A DNA stretch of 64,000 bases from Siphonodentalium dalli (Eukaryota > Mollusca > Scaphopoda > Gadilida > Siphonodentaliidae), in assembly GCA_032622095.1 (NCBI GenBank), contig CP136062.1, positions 142,186,351-142,250,350 on the forward strand, read 5' to 3'. The first letter of the stretch is position 1. Each line of letters begins with the position of its first letter. The position numbers were made by a program, and so were the translations under genes. Positions 1 to 11,287 of this stretch are shown here, piece by piece. The notes under the pieces were generated by a model. The model saw only the letters and a program-made list of their open reading frames with translations. It had not been told where the DNA came from and did no database searches.

Positions 1-216
1 CATTTGACCTACTACGCGCCATAACATAACACCATAAACGAAATACTACATTTAAATGTATATATTATATACTTACATCGATGTTTCAATGCACCATATA
101 CATAATTGTAGTATATATACACTGATATATAAAATATATTAGAAAGTATGGTATCACGTTGCGTGCTTGTGCGTGGTTCAATAGCCATTGTCGCCCGATC
201 ATTGGATAGCGATCTC
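1..216. other. No gene seen
   Basis: AT-rich sequence preceding the first TTAA element. Short open frames here are not coding-like. Confidence 0.6.
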
Positions 217-717
217 TTAAAGGTACGGTTGGCCTTGGCGGTGGGTATCCTGTAAAAATATTTCAACCCGCCAAAAACCGCCACAAACAGAAAGAACATC
301 AAAATGTAGACAGACTTTGTCGTATACAAATAATAAATATCGCATAAACAGTATGTTATTGTCATTTGTTTGACCATTGTTATGTAAACAAAAGCATAAA
401 AAGTTACTTTTCTGGTGTTTGTTTATATTATGATGGTAAACATAAAGAGCGTTCTTTGTTGGTGAATTCCTGATATGGAACAAATAAAGAGCGTTTATGC
501 CATTTTTGTGTGATTAGCCAGTAGCATTGTGTTGTCTTCTGTAACACAATCAGTCTCTTGCTTAGGTAAAATATAGTAGGTCTTTATGATAACATGCTGT
601 TAACGCGATAGTCATGGTATATATGAACGAAACTGTATGCATTTTAATGTTTTTCTGTTTACGGTGATTGGAACAAATATGAATATTTTCGACAACTAAG
701 GCCTCACGTGCCTTTAA
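217..717 (+). mobile_element. TTAA-flanked non-autonomous DNA transposon (MITE), copy A
   Basis: The element is bounded by TTAA on both sides (217-220 and 714-717). Its ends are imperfect terminal inverted repeats: the left reads TTAAAGGTACGGTTGGCC and the right, on the opposite strand, TTAAAGGCACGTGAGGCC. The interior of about 490 bp is nearly identical to copies at 26224, 31031 and 41336 and has no credible protein. A TTAA target duplication with short inverted repeats is the habit of piggyBac-type transposons, so this is probably a non-autonomous derivative mobilised in trans. The internal sequence contains two near-repeats of a TAAAGAGCGTT motif. The superfamily is inferred from the target site only, because no transposase is present. 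Confidence 0.85.
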
Positions 718-2230
718 CCTGTTCCTCGCTCTGTTTTAATTGTTGAATTAAACGTTTGTTCGAATTAGGGTCTGCATATATTGACTATACATTCATATCT
801 CTTGGTTGGTCGCACTGTTCCGTGAATGCCCGTGCAACACAATGGGCGCAGCTCATCGCACGTTCTCAATGCAGTGATGCACTGAATCGTTTATATTTGA
901 AATGATGACGGTGAAAATCAGAATTTCCGCACATTCAAGTTGAAAGTGCATGAATCTATAGGAAACGCTCCAAAAGTTAAGTTAATCATTAACTCCAAAT
1001 TACATGATTCATAATATCATTATTCAATGTGCCACCAACTGTGATATCTACGTTACCATGCACATATATGTAAGTCATTCGCCAAATTATTGAAATATAA
1101 AATATATATAGATTGAAATCCTATAAGTGATTCTCAAATGATCTCACCAGGTACGACGAAAAAGTAACTTATTAAGAATGTGTCTATAGCTATGCATTAC
1201 ACTCGTTTCGTACGATGCTTGCTATGCATGGCATGCAGGCGCATGCAACATGTGAATAGTAGGTTATTTGTTGTATTTTGGTACGAAAACTAACTATATT
1301 GCACATAGAAAGTCAAATCTATATTGCAAATGTATATGCAATAAGTTACATGGCTGTTTCAATGCATTTTATGTCACATATGCACATCGACAGTAGCACA
1401 GCGATACCTACGTTACCAAATTATTGTCCCATTCCGAGGTAGAATATGTCAGCCCATACGCCAGGGGCATTAGTAACACCGTGATTTTATTCGAACATAG
1501 TATATCAGTTTAATATTTTGTCATAACGGTGCGACAGAGTTGGTTCTTTGTCAACCAGGAGTCAATTGAACTACTTTTAATTATAAAATTCAAAAATAAT
1601 AGTAATTTTTTCGACTATTTTGTATTCTATCAATATGATTCGCTGGGTACAGAGTCTCCTCATTTTTCACTTAATCAGATGGGAATATAAATCTACGTTT
1701 ACCAGCTGTGTCTCTTTTGAAATAAGTTAGCTTCCGGGGTCGAATTTCTTGTTAACTTCAACACAATAACTACTAACAGAAAATCAACCAATCGGTAACG
1801 TAGGTATCGGGAGGCAAAATTTCGCTATCGGTGTCACCTTTATTGGAGTAGCCAAATGTTAGAATCCCTCTGAATGGTGTTGCTGAAAATAATTTGTTTA
1901 TTATTTGTATCCAAAAGGAAAAAAAAATGCTGTCGCCAATTGCCCTAGCGCAGTTTTATTTTTTGACATTTTTTGAACTGCAATTGATCCCCATAAGCGA
2001 GAACAACCCAACGGGTGCTTTAAAGTGGGACCAGTCCGTGTTGTTTCGGACATATCTATTCACGCTCAACGGCGATCAGTGCATGTTAATCACGTTGTTG
2101 GGCGTGGCTAACCGCCTATTGTGTCCAATCGCGGCCAGCGCACGGATTGTGCGTCGTGGTCAAAACACGCTCAATGGCACATTTCCAGTTGATTGCATTA
2201 TATGGGATCAATTGTGCCCTAAGTCGGTCA
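718..2230. other. No gene or recognised repeat
   Basis: About 1.5 kb of AT-rich sequence. A 116-codon open frame near 1894-2244 begins in low-complexity sequence and runs into the palindrome at 2231. It has no recognisable domain, so I do not call it a gene. Confidence 0.5.
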
Positions 2231-2309
2231 GAGCACGCGAATAGTTCTTTACCAGAATAAATCTCGTCTTCGACTCGATTTATTCTGGTAAAGAACAATT
2301 CTTGTGCTC
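2231..2309. repeat. 79-bp imperfect palindrome (hairpin)
   Basis: The core arms of 20 bases at 2244-2263 and 2277-2296 are perfect reverse complements around a 13-base centre. Pairing continues outward to GAGCAC at 2231 and GTGCTC at 2309 with three mismatches. It could be a fold-back transposon remnant or the junction of a small inverted duplication. Confidence 0.85.
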
Positions 2310-3839
2310 TAACCCTTACTTATTATGTGAAACAAACAATGCATTAACCTGCCTAAACACCATATCTAACCACAACATAATTTTGAGCGTGTTATCTGGT
2401 GTTATTGTTGTAAAACCCACGCAGTGTTAAAACCAGGTGAATTCCAGGTCCATTCCTTGGGGTGAAATGTTATTGTATGTGTGTATTGTGTATAAATTTG
2501 GTGACTGATCGGAGGACCAGAGCCGGTCAATATGCGAGAAACTATGGTTTGGTGTCCGGAAGGAAGAGGTGTATCACATGGGTTTAGCATCGAGTTCACA
2601 TGTTGCGTTATCGTGTGAATAGTACGTCTGTCGCTCAATTGTTTTATGGGGCTAAAGCCATATTATGCCGATGAGGTTCCGTGACGACGATAACTCGCCA
2701 CTTAAAAATATATAAGAAAGTGTTAGGACACCTATCTATTTCACAGGTATCGCATCGGTCCAAACTTTCGAGCCAAATGTAACTTACTCAATAAAACATT
2801 CGCTCAAATTGGCTCATATTTGAATTTTCAACCTGCCCGACAATCTTCCCATGAATGCTGACCACGATATTAAGTTTTAATGAGGTAAATTGTCCAATTT
2901 AACCCTGAAACAAGTTCGATGTGGCATGACCACCATGCATATGTAATTTAAATTTTGCTGTAATCACTGAGTTCAACGACTGATAACAACATGCCTATAT
3001 ACACGATAAAGCCAACATATTGTTGCTTTAGTCCAGTATAACAATTAGCCCCATGTTCTTAATAGTTGTAGTACGCAAGCGGAATAATGCAAACATGTAA
3101 ATTCGATTTTGTTTGAGAGGTTTTCTATTCGGTTTTATAGGCAAACGAACTTCAGGTGATTTAGCAAACACAAACTTGGCAACTTCGAGTTATGCGTGCC
3201 AGAATGTCTTGCATTTGTACCGGTATTGGAATCTCAAATCATATATAGACCCCCCTCCCCCCCCCCCCCACCTACAGGGAGCTAAATGTGTTCTAAATGA
3301 TATATTCAAGTAGATAAGAGTCTATATACGGTTAATATAGGGCAGCCATGAGTAAATTTCAGTGTAGGAAAAAAAATGCATAACTCATAACGTCTGGACC
3401 CAACATACCCACACACCCCCGCTTTCAGTCTGAGTAAACATACCTAAATATTCATTACAACATATATATTTCAAATATTGAGTCGACGTTCACCCAGACT
3501 GCCCCGCTTTATGTCAGAAAACAAATTTCAGACCTCCCCCTGCCGATATGTATACATTCTTAAGATGTATTTCCGAAACACGTTAAGGTCCTATATCGGA
3601 CCCACAGGCAGCTATTGCATGGCTTCGGATTCCAGGTTTCCATACCCCCCCCCCCCCCACCCCACACACATACACACACACAATCCGACCAAACACAAGT
3701 TTTGCATAATTCCATTTGCACCCTCCTTTGCACGTCAGTGCTCAGGCCTAATAGCATATATATTCATATATTCATAAACCATGGTTCTATATACCCGATT
3801 GAGAACATTCAGATATTTGAACCTGAAAATTACAGAAAT
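2310..3839. other. No gene; two poly-C tracts
   Basis: Non-coding sequence. It holds a 13-base C run at 3257-3269 and a 14-base C run at 3645-3658, the latter followed by a CA-rich stretch to about 3682. Open frames across 3478-3851 owe their length to these low-complexity tracts. Confidence 0.6.
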
Positions 3840-4600
3840 CCTAACATCTAGCGTGTCCAACTCCAGACAAATGCACATGGCTATGGACATGAGACCAGGA
3901 CACAACAGACGGACCATGTTTCGGCCCGGTGTGAGAAAATTTTGAAAACTAAACAAGAACATCGCGAAATCCTAGCATCTAGACTGGCCTCAAGCTTTCC
4001 TAGTGTTGGAAATTTCAAACATCATAGTCATCCTTAGGTTGGAAAATTGTCCAACTGATGACCATCTCAGTCCACGATTTTGACCAAATGTAGTAAAATA
4101 CTGTTTTCTTAAACTAATTCACAGTTTTTATTGGCCACGGGAGATGGACCATGCATGACACACCGGTCCGACCATGATTCGGCCTCAAGCCTTCCTAGAG
4201 TTGAACCTGACACCCCACATAGGTTGGAAAATGTCCAACTGATGACAATTCCAATGACAATGTTGACCAAATGTAGGATAATATTGTTTTCTTAAATTAA
4301 CTAGCAGTTTTCGAGGGACCAGGACACAAGCTTTCCAAGTGTTGGAAATTTCCAACCTGACACCCACTAAGGTTGGAAAATTTCCAATTGATAGCCATTT
4401 CAGTCCAAACTTTTTACCAAAAGTAGAAAATTAATCAATTATTGGTCCAAAAACAATACCCCCCCCCCCCCCCCATTAAATTGTTTGAAAATCAAACCAC
4501 AAGAACATTTTCAACCTACTGTTGATGTGAAATTTCCAACTAATGTTGTGACAGGTATGAAATTTCCAACTGTTGAAAATTTTGACCAAACCCCCGCCTG
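3840..4600. repeat. Degenerate tandem repeat rich in TTGGAAATTTCCAA words
   Basis: Successive blocks begin AAGCTTTCCTAGTGTTGG (3992), AAGCCTTCCTAGAGTTG (4187) and AAGCTTTCCAAGTGTTGG (4328). Each is followed by a GGTTGGAAAA...TCCAACTGATGA segment and a GACCAAATGTAG segment. The spacing varies (195, then 141 bases), so the array has decayed. A 16-base C run interrupts it at 4459-4474. The GGAAATTTCC words are self-complementary. Confidence 0.7.
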
Positions 4601-5262
4601 TCGCCGCGTCCCTGCTGGCCCACTTCGTTGCCGGTGAAGGGAGTTTCGAAAATAGAATAATTTGTCACATTAGTTTTGTTTCTTATATTTTTCTATAAGT
4701 CTGAGTTGTATCGTTTGTGCTGGTATAATTTGTAGCGTAAAAAAGGCGTATGTAGGCCATGGGAAGAAAATGTAGAGCTATACCATCACTCTCAAACGTT
4801 TATCGTGATAACGTTGATCAATAAAACGACCGGCTTGAGACACATGCTCTATATTGCATACATATAGACTGCCGTTTAGCCCTATATATGCATGTCAAAA
4901 AGAGTAAAAATGTAGTCAGGGTTAAATTCCAGGCAAAGGTTATTATGACACCTTATATACTTTTTATTTTGAATCTTGTTTTTAAATATAGCATGTTTGG
5001 AACGAGAAGTGCCAAGTAAAAGCGTTATTTTGTTTGATATTGAATTTTCTAAGCATTTATTTCAGATCATTTCGATCTTCTAAAAGGGACAGCAACAATT
5101 TGTTGATAAATTTTTCAATAACGAAATGCTATTCATTGGTATCTTAGGTCGAACTTATGTCATATTCGGCATTTTTTCAACAGAACACAACAGAAGACGA
5201 TATCATGATATAATTTCTATGTTGTAATTGGAGGTCTGGACTCCTGAATACATATTTAAGCC
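4601..5262. other. No gene seen
   Basis: AT-rich, with no open frame of note and no repeat recognised. Confidence 0.5.
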
Positions 5263-5582
5263 ACAATCTGGACCAAGCTCCAGGCAGAGTTCGGTCCCCT
5301 ACGCAGGACTTACCGCGGCCCGCACATACACGTAATGTGAAGAAATGTCACATTTATTTATTTGAGACTTGTGTAGGTTACAATTCATTCTGCATTATTC
5401 TGAGAACTGAACTGCCCATATTCCTTTGAAAATTGTCTTGATCAAACCAGAATGAACTGTAACTGACAAAACACTTCAATAAAAAAATTAGATTAGTAAT
5501 TAAGAAAATACACATGCCGGCAGAGTTCATACAGAGCGTAGCGAGGGGACTGAACTCTGTTTTGCAGCTTGAATCTGGACCA
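5263..5582. repeat. Inverted-repeat-bounded block, probable MITE
   Basis: The left edge (about 5263-5306), containing AATCTGGACCAAGCTCCAGG and GAGTTCGGTCCCCTACGC, is matched in reverse complement by the right edge (about 5528-5582), containing GCGTAGCGAGGGGACTGAAC and TTGAATCTGGACCA. The interior of about 220 bp has no coding potential. The arms are diverged, so target duplications are not certain. Confidence 0.55.
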
Positions 5583-6029
5583 GAAACCGTGTCTAGACTA
5601 AAATAGCTTTACGGTTCCCCGTACATTGATACAATGCACGGACTGCCACCGTACGTTGTGCTTGCGTGGTTGTCCAGCAGGGATGAGGGATGTTTATTTA
5701 TGAATTATTACTAATTCCTGAATTATAGAAACCCCATAGATCGAAAACAGGGACAACATGTGGGTGTGGAGCATGAATGCCTACCAGCAGCCCTCATATG
5801 CGGGATGTTTATTCCTGAATTAATATGTAAGACGGACGTTGATATAACATAATTATGACATCATTATCCATTATTATACCCAATTAACATATATACAATT
5901 AGTTGACCGGCCATAATAGATCAGAGTATCGCCATACACCGGGTGTTGTGCCCAGCATGACGCCACACATGCCACCAGCGGGTGTGGGATGGGCTCCTGC
6001 TACCCGACGGGTATGTATGGTCAACTATC

Positions 6030-6037
6030 TATATAAG
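6030..6037 (+). promoter_or_regulatory. TATA box of light-chain gene 1
   Basis: TATATAAG lies 95 bases before the ATG and is kept at exactly the same distance in the second gene (29119-29126). The sequence GGACTCTGAAATC follows about 14 bases downstream in both copies. A transcription start about 30 bases below the TATA box, near 6060, is inferred. Confidence 0.7.
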
Positions 6038-6124
6038 ATAATCGGACTCTGAAATCTTTACCAAACATCACAATTCGCTGGCTCACATACGTTCCTGTTG
6101 TCGATATCGAAATCAAGAATCCAA

Positions 6125-6604
6125 ATGGCTGACAAGACGAAACAATGCGCTTCAGGAGCCTTCACCAAACTCCCACAAAAAGTTATGCAGGAACTTAAAG
6201 AGGCTTTCTCTGTGATCGATTCTAATAGAGATGGATTGATCGAGTTGGTTGATTTGAAGGAAATATATTCGCAATTTGGGAAGACGCCGAACGATAAGGA
6301 TCTTAAAGAGATGCTCAAAGAGGCTCCAGGTCCACTTAACTTCACAATGTTTCTTACCTTGTTTGGCGAGAAAATTGGCGGGACAGATTCCGAGAGCACA
6401 CTCATTGATGCTTTCAAAATGTTCGACGAGGAAGGAAAAGGAACAATTCCGGAAGCATACCTCAAAGATCTGCTTCAAAACATGGGAGATAACTTCACTA
6501 AAGATGAAATCGCGCGGACGTGGAAGGAAGCACCTATCTCCGGAGGACACTTCAATTACAATGAGTTCGTTAACATCATCAAAGGAAAGCACAGCGATGA
6601 TTGA
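6125..6604 (+). CDS. Myosin regulatory light chain, molluscan (scallop) type, copy 1
   Basis: A 159-residue single-exon protein of the EF-hand myosin regulatory light chain family, which binds the neck of the myosin heavy chain. In molluscan muscle this subunit takes part in direct calcium regulation of contraction. The family is recognised from the N-terminal LPQK, the segment KEAFSVID, APGPLNFTMFL (residues 67-77), GTDSE (86-90) and NMGDNF (119-124), with the usual family length. The first EF-hand loop (residues 32-43) has D32, N34, D36, G37, E40 and D43, the divalent-cation pattern with Asp at position 12 typical of this family. The later hands are degenerate; for example residues 101-112 have Lys at position 5 and Tyr at position 12. 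ATG 6125 is the first in-frame ATG; the frame stays open upstream only to a TTG at 6098. No intron interrupts the coding sequence. It is 158/159 identical to copy 2, with Ser157 here and Asn there. Confidence 0.93.
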   Translation: MADKTKQCASGAFTKLPQKVMQELKEAFSVIDSNRDGLIELVDLKEIYSQFGKTPNDKDLKEMLKEAPGPLNFTMFLTLFGEKIGGTDSESTLIDAFKMFDEEGKGTIPEAYLKDLLQNMGDNFTKDEIARTWKEAPISGGHFNYNEFVNIIKGKHSDD

Positions 6605-7441
6605 TCAAGTCTGCCTGCACTCGTGCTATTTACTGAAGGATGTGGACTTTAATATGTGGCAGGTTCATGGGCGAGATGCGTTACATCAGAGAAAGGGCAC
6701 AGACGTATATAGACTCTCTTATGTGGACATTATCTGCGGGTATGATAATAATGTTCTTTGGTGATTATTCGAATAACATCGATGTTCGATAATGAAAATA
6801 ACTCTGTTTATTCTTGGAACTATATATAGTTTAAAGGCACGCATGATGTTCGCAAATCCAGTTTATGTAAAATATCACTCGGAATCTATTTATTAATGAA
6901 GCAAATATTTGTCTGAAAAATATGAACCTTAATATATCCATGATATTGCTCGTCTGATTTGAAATGAAATTCCAGTCATTTGCAACCGAATTTTGATAGT
7001 AACTGTTAGCCATTATTACTGTTATAGTTGTTATTGAAATCAGGCACATTGCTTGTAGCTAACTTCATTTTATAGTGAGCAGTATTTTAATTATGGTCGC
7101 TCCCTTTGACAAAACCAGAGAGCAATTGATTATTATCTACACCCTAAGAAGAAGCGAATTTCTATCTTCTTTCTTAACTTAACTTTTCAAACATTTTTAA
7201 ATTGATTACTGTTTGAAATCTCTCGCTTAAAACTGTGTTGTCCAGATACGCTCATTGCAGCTCTTCGTCGCCAAATTTATAAATCCTGACTTTAACAGAA
7301 TGTGTCGAACACTATGTTTGCCTTTAATATGTGTTTTTGCTACATTTGTTACCTTTATAAATATATTTATACCGTAGAGTTGTGTTGTGACGAGAGCCAT
7401 ATAAAGCCTATGTTATTTTCTGTCTATAGAATATACTGAAT

Positions 7442-7447
7442 AATAAA
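7442..7447 (+). terminator. Polyadenylation signal of light-chain gene 1
   Basis: AATAAA in the context CTGAATAATAAAATATTTCTTC is conserved in block 2 (30484-30489). It implies a 3' untranslated region of about 850 bases. Confidence 0.6.
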
Positions 7448-7869
7448 ATATTTCTTCCTATATCTTATGTTATGTCATCTTATGTTATGTCAACACATGT
7501 GACAACCTGAAAGCGCCACATAATCATCATACCTCAAGTTTAACATATTAATTATTCGATTACTGTCGCGTTTACGAAACAGATCGCAAAAAGTTATTGA
7601 AACCACGGACGTTATCACATCAGAAAGACAAAAACGAAAAAAAATCGACCAATTAACATTAATTGGCGTTCTTGTTATTTTTATCCTCGTGGAAAGTTAC
7701 AAGCAGCTAATTATTTACCACTGCTTCGTTTAGTCTTACAAGTAAATATTATGAAGTCCATAGATATGTATTTCTGTATTTATGACATATTGTGATTCCC
7801 GGATATCAACGATTAATATGTTAAAGATGACCCATCCGATTTGACACCAAGTTAGTCAGTTAGTCACTA

Positions 7870-8280
7870 AGGGTACGTTCATATGCTGGCAAGTTTTCAC
7901 GGTATGTTTGCAGGCATTTCGTCATAGGAAACCACATGGTGCCATAATATGAAAGTAAACGTGCATATAATATGCATCTTTACCAAGCGATCGACATGAG
8001 AAGTAGAATTTCTGTAGTTCCACTTGTAACGACGCTACTTTTGCCTTCAAATATTCTTGCGAGATAATTGCACGCTATTTACAGGCAAATTCCGGTAGCA
8101 TGGCTACAGGTGGAACTACGGGGATTTTACTTCGCTTGTAGTTTGGTGTGGCACAGATGTATTTGATATGCTTGTTTCCATTCATATTCTGGCACCATAT
8201 CGTTTTCTACGACGAAATGAATGCAAAGCATACTGTGCAAACTTGCCAGTGTATGAACGTACCGTACCCTAAGTTAGTTT
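7870..8280. mobile_element. Long-inverted-repeat MITE (AGGGTACGTTC family), copy in block 1
   Basis: The left end, AGGGTACGTTCATATGCTGG, is mirrored at the right end by sequence whose complement contains GTACGTTCATACACTGG. Inverted similarity runs inward about 100 bases through GGCACCATAT and TTTCGTC words. The corresponding site in block 2 (near 32400) has no insertion. A related copy lies at 30539-30950. An open frame overlapping the right arm (8148-8417) is not a gene. The target duplication is ambiguous. Confidence 0.75.
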
Positions 8281-8863
8281 CCCGCTTACCAGGCAAAATG
8301 AACATAAAAAATACTTGCAATCGCCATAATTCGTATCACACAGGCATAGTACAGCGAAAATCAGCGAACGTATCCATCAATCGAGTAGAAATGTTCATCG
8401 TTGAGAGCGATCATTGATGTCTACCGCTTTTGTCTCAACCATTTTGCTCGTCGACAAAAAGTAAAAATCTTCTTCCTTTGAAATTCGGTATATCGCCCTC
8501 AGAACCTCCTGTGGGCTCATGGGGATGATTTAATTATTTCCTGGTATAAAACACCTACAAACGGTAATTCTATTGTGTCAAAGCGGATGTGATCTTTAAA
8601 ATAGAGAACTCAATTTTACGTAGTGTTTAAACTTTAATTGCACGTGGAAATAAGACTGGCAATTTAACACAGACTCGGTGTAATTCCAATCCAGTTCCAG
8701 TTCCCCATTTATAAACACACTATGTGGGCACAATATTCATGGGCATTCTGGTAGATTTTAAGCCATTCCTAAACATAATAGTCAGATTTAGCAACACGTA
8801 CGTGTAACTTGTAACGTGTGTTACCATTGCCAACAGAAGTCATCTGACTGATTGCGCCTACAC

Positions 8864-8864
<1 letters not shown>

Positions 8865-8894
<30 letters not shown>
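8865..8894. repeat. (TA)15 microsatellite
   Basis: Pure TA dinucleotide run. The matching position in block 2 (about 33020) has no such run, so it expanded after the duplication. Confidence 0.9.
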
Positions 8895-8897
<3 letters not shown>

Positions 8898-8965
8898 GGT
8901 TTAGTCATTAGTTTTGTGCCCAACGTGTAGCATGTGAAATGTGTAGCAAAGAGGAATATCCAATC

Positions 8966-9575
8966 TTCTAATATAGTCTAGTCGAATTTGCCAATTTCGG
9001 GGCAGAATCCGGAAACATTTTGACTGAAGCGATTTTAGTGTCGTAAATTAACATACCAAAAATCTAAAAACAAAAAAACAATCTGGAATTTCTTTAGAGC
9101 TCCTCAAAATCGGATACCGTTTCTACCAAAAGTAAATTTTGGAACAGAATATAAAACAGTCGCGGCCATGAAATGGCTGTCAAAATGGCCGTAACTCCAA
9201 ACCATGCCAAGAAAATCAACATATTGGATATTTGCATGTCTTATATGTCTTATATGTATTATTTGAAACTCATTGTGGCGTTAAAACATAAAGTTAATTA
9301 TTTGCTATGTAAATACGGGAACTAAGAGCCTAATGGTTCGTTCCTACTAAATTGATGATGATTGATGATGATGTATGCATTGCTTTAAATTGATACATTA
9401 TTGACTTTCTGAACTCATGTGGTTCGTCGTAATTCCAGTTAGCAAGGTATTTTGTATAATGAAAATCCTCCCCAAATTCATTTTACCAGAAACACGTATC
9501 CGTTGTATTTTGGCCTAAGGTGCCCAGGTAGAAAATAATCAGCAGGTGTAAGTAAAAAAATCCAATTAGTTCCCT
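8966..9575. other. No gene seen
   Basis: AT-rich. A stretch at 9100-9210 (AAAATCGGATACC, ATGGCCGTAACTCC) looks like an interspersed repeat, but no second copy was found in the window. Confidence 0.45.
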
Positions 9576-9657
9576 TAGGAATTTTTCAGATAATAGGTTC
9601 AACAAGATCGTTTGTTGAATATGTCGTATGGTGAACTTATTATCTGAAAAATTCCTA
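9576..9657. repeat. 82-bp hairpin
   Basis: The 26-base arms at 9576-9601 and 9632-9657 are reverse complements with one mismatch around a 30-base centre. CCAATTAG occurs just outside both arms (9562-9569 and 9658-9665) but is not immediately adjacent on the left, so it is only a possible target duplication. Confidence 0.85.
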
Positions 9658-10919
9658 CCAATTAGAGTAATGTTTTTGCACTTGTATTGTCTTTTCGCAT
9701 TATGACTACATATTTTTTGGAGAATCCAATCAGTATAGAAATGGTTAACCCAGCATCTGTCTCACAACATGTTGCATTACCACTGAGACATGTGACACCC
9801 TTCAAAACATCAGCCTGTGTACGCCCAATTGCTATTTACCGAATCTAATTGTATATTTACCAATCATGGCCCTTGCTGATTAAATGTATGAATACAAAAC
9901 ACATATGTTGTGGCATTTATGACTTAGACCTACTGGTGTCAATTAAAACAACTACCGGTATGAAGTGTTTAAATCCAACATATATTCGTGATTTCGGTTC
10001 ATTGTATATACCAGTCTTTGAGAACATCTGCATTATCTGATGGGCTAAGGCCTAGTTTTGTATGGTGTGCCAAAGGATTTAATCATGCAAGGAGTATAAT
10101 CCAAGATGGTTGCTGGCGGCCATATTTTTCGAAATTGTCCATGTTTTTAAATGAAATTCGATAACAAATAGTAACTCGAAGATCTATCTGAAGTTTTGTG
10201 GCGAACGGATGTGGCATCAGGGATGTGGCCTGTATCTTTCTTCCTTGTAACTTTAAATATGCTTCCAATGCCCTCAAGTATACCGGTACAATTATGATCT
10301 TAAGCACTATGACACATAAACACTGATCAGCATATTCACTTCAAACTTATGAAAACTGTAATGTGACAGTCTAATTGATATCGCACCTACATATAGATAC
10401 ATGGTATCCATGCAACTGAATGCTAATTATTGTTCTAGTTTACTGCAGGCCTTGGATATGGGCATTTTGATTATTGCATGTGATTCAAGTACAACTGGTG
10501 CTCACATATACTTGGGATGAATCATCAATATTTAAAGAAACAAACACTGCGTGTGTAGGCTCCGCCCTTGCAGTTGCACTTCAATTTGTTGTAGTAATCA
10601 TCGCCAGACACATGTCTTGAATATGAGGATATTATTATTCAGCCGGTCATTCACCTGGAAAAAACAAGGGCAGAAGAGTAAGCGCAACTCGTGTTTGCAC
10701 CTGTGGTGGGTGTGGGCCTGTTGTCAACTCAACTGAGGCTTGATGGGCAAATTTTCTGTATATAACCGTGATTTTATCGAGAGAGCTGATGATGGGTTCG
10801 TTGATGCTTGACAGGCAAACGTCGATCTTGCGTTGACACATTCCATCATTTGCTCTCTTGGTGAGGGCATTTGTTTGACATGCATGCACATGCAGCGTGT
10901 ATTGTGTGCATTCATAGAA
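9658..10919. other. No gene; interspersed-repeat fragment
   Basis: About 10078-10310 contains AAGATGGTTGCTGGCGGCC followed by text similar to the repeat at 55850-56260. Otherwise unremarkable. Confidence 0.45.
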
Positions 10920-10980
10920 GTGTGTGTGTGTGGGAGGGTGTGTGTGTGCGTGTGTGTGTGTGTGAGGGTGTGTGCGTGTG
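10920..10980. repeat. (GT)n microsatellite
   Basis: GT repeats interrupted by GGGAGGG and GC steps. Proteins read across it (His-Thr repeats) are artefacts. Confidence 0.9.
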
Positions 10981-11213
10981 TAAACCCAACGCTGTGAAGA
11001 CATTCATATAGTAAAACAATATCCTCACAATGTTAACAATTTTTTCCCTTAAGGCGACGGAAATTTGTATTTTAAAAAAAAATTTCGTCCGCACTATAGG
11101 CCGAAAATGATACTACGCATGCGTTACAAAGATTGCCGTTATTTCGTTAAAGCTACCCTCCGAGTTTGGATATATTTACGAAATAACGGGAGTCCTCATG
11201 TAATACAAACAAG
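10981..11213. other. No feature seen
   Basis: Short unique spacer with no open frame of interest. Confidence 0.4.
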
Positions 11214-11214
11214 G

Positions 11215-11271
<57 letters not shown>

Positions 11272-11287
11272 TGTGTGTGTGTGTGTA
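11214..11287. repeat. (GT)n(GA)n(GT)n compound microsatellite
   Basis: A GT run, then about 24 GA repeats, then GT repeats ending exactly at the 5' border of the first Helitron-like unit. Confidence 0.9.

Larger units (their letters stand above)
5607..8965. repeat. Segmental duplication, block 1 (carries light-chain gene 1)
   Basis: Sequence from about 5607 to 8965 aligns in the same orientation with about 28694-33090. The alignment covers an upstream region, a promoter, a single-exon gene, the 3' region and about 1.5 kb beyond. Block 1 is shorter because it lacks the element at 31031-31533 and about 570 bp of extra sequence near 31611-32190 found in block 2. It carries its own MITE at 7870-8280 where block 2 is empty. 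Promoter and 3' flank are visibly more diverged (roughly 15-25% by eye, with indels) than the coding sequence (1.7%). Confidence 0.9.

Noticed and set aside
217-483. Open frames inside the TTAA elements
   Set aside because: Short and not maintained among the copies; the elements are non-coding.
3478-3851. Overlapping frames around 3.5-3.9 kb on both strands
   Set aside because: Their length depends on poly-C and CA tracts, which are open in several frames.
6098-6124. Upstream extension of the light-chain protein by nine residues
   Set aside because: The codon at 6098 is TTG, not ATG; the first in-frame ATG is 6125, which also gives the N-terminus expected for the family. The same holds for 29187 against 29214.
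6058-6592. Long open frames on the opposite strand of the light-chain gene
   Set aside because: They mirror the conserved coding sequence and have no domain; the same shadows occur over the second copy (29147-29681).
8148-8417. 89-codon open frame downstream of light-chain gene 1
   Set aside because: It overlaps the right arm of a MITE and is not kept at the corresponding position in the duplicated block.
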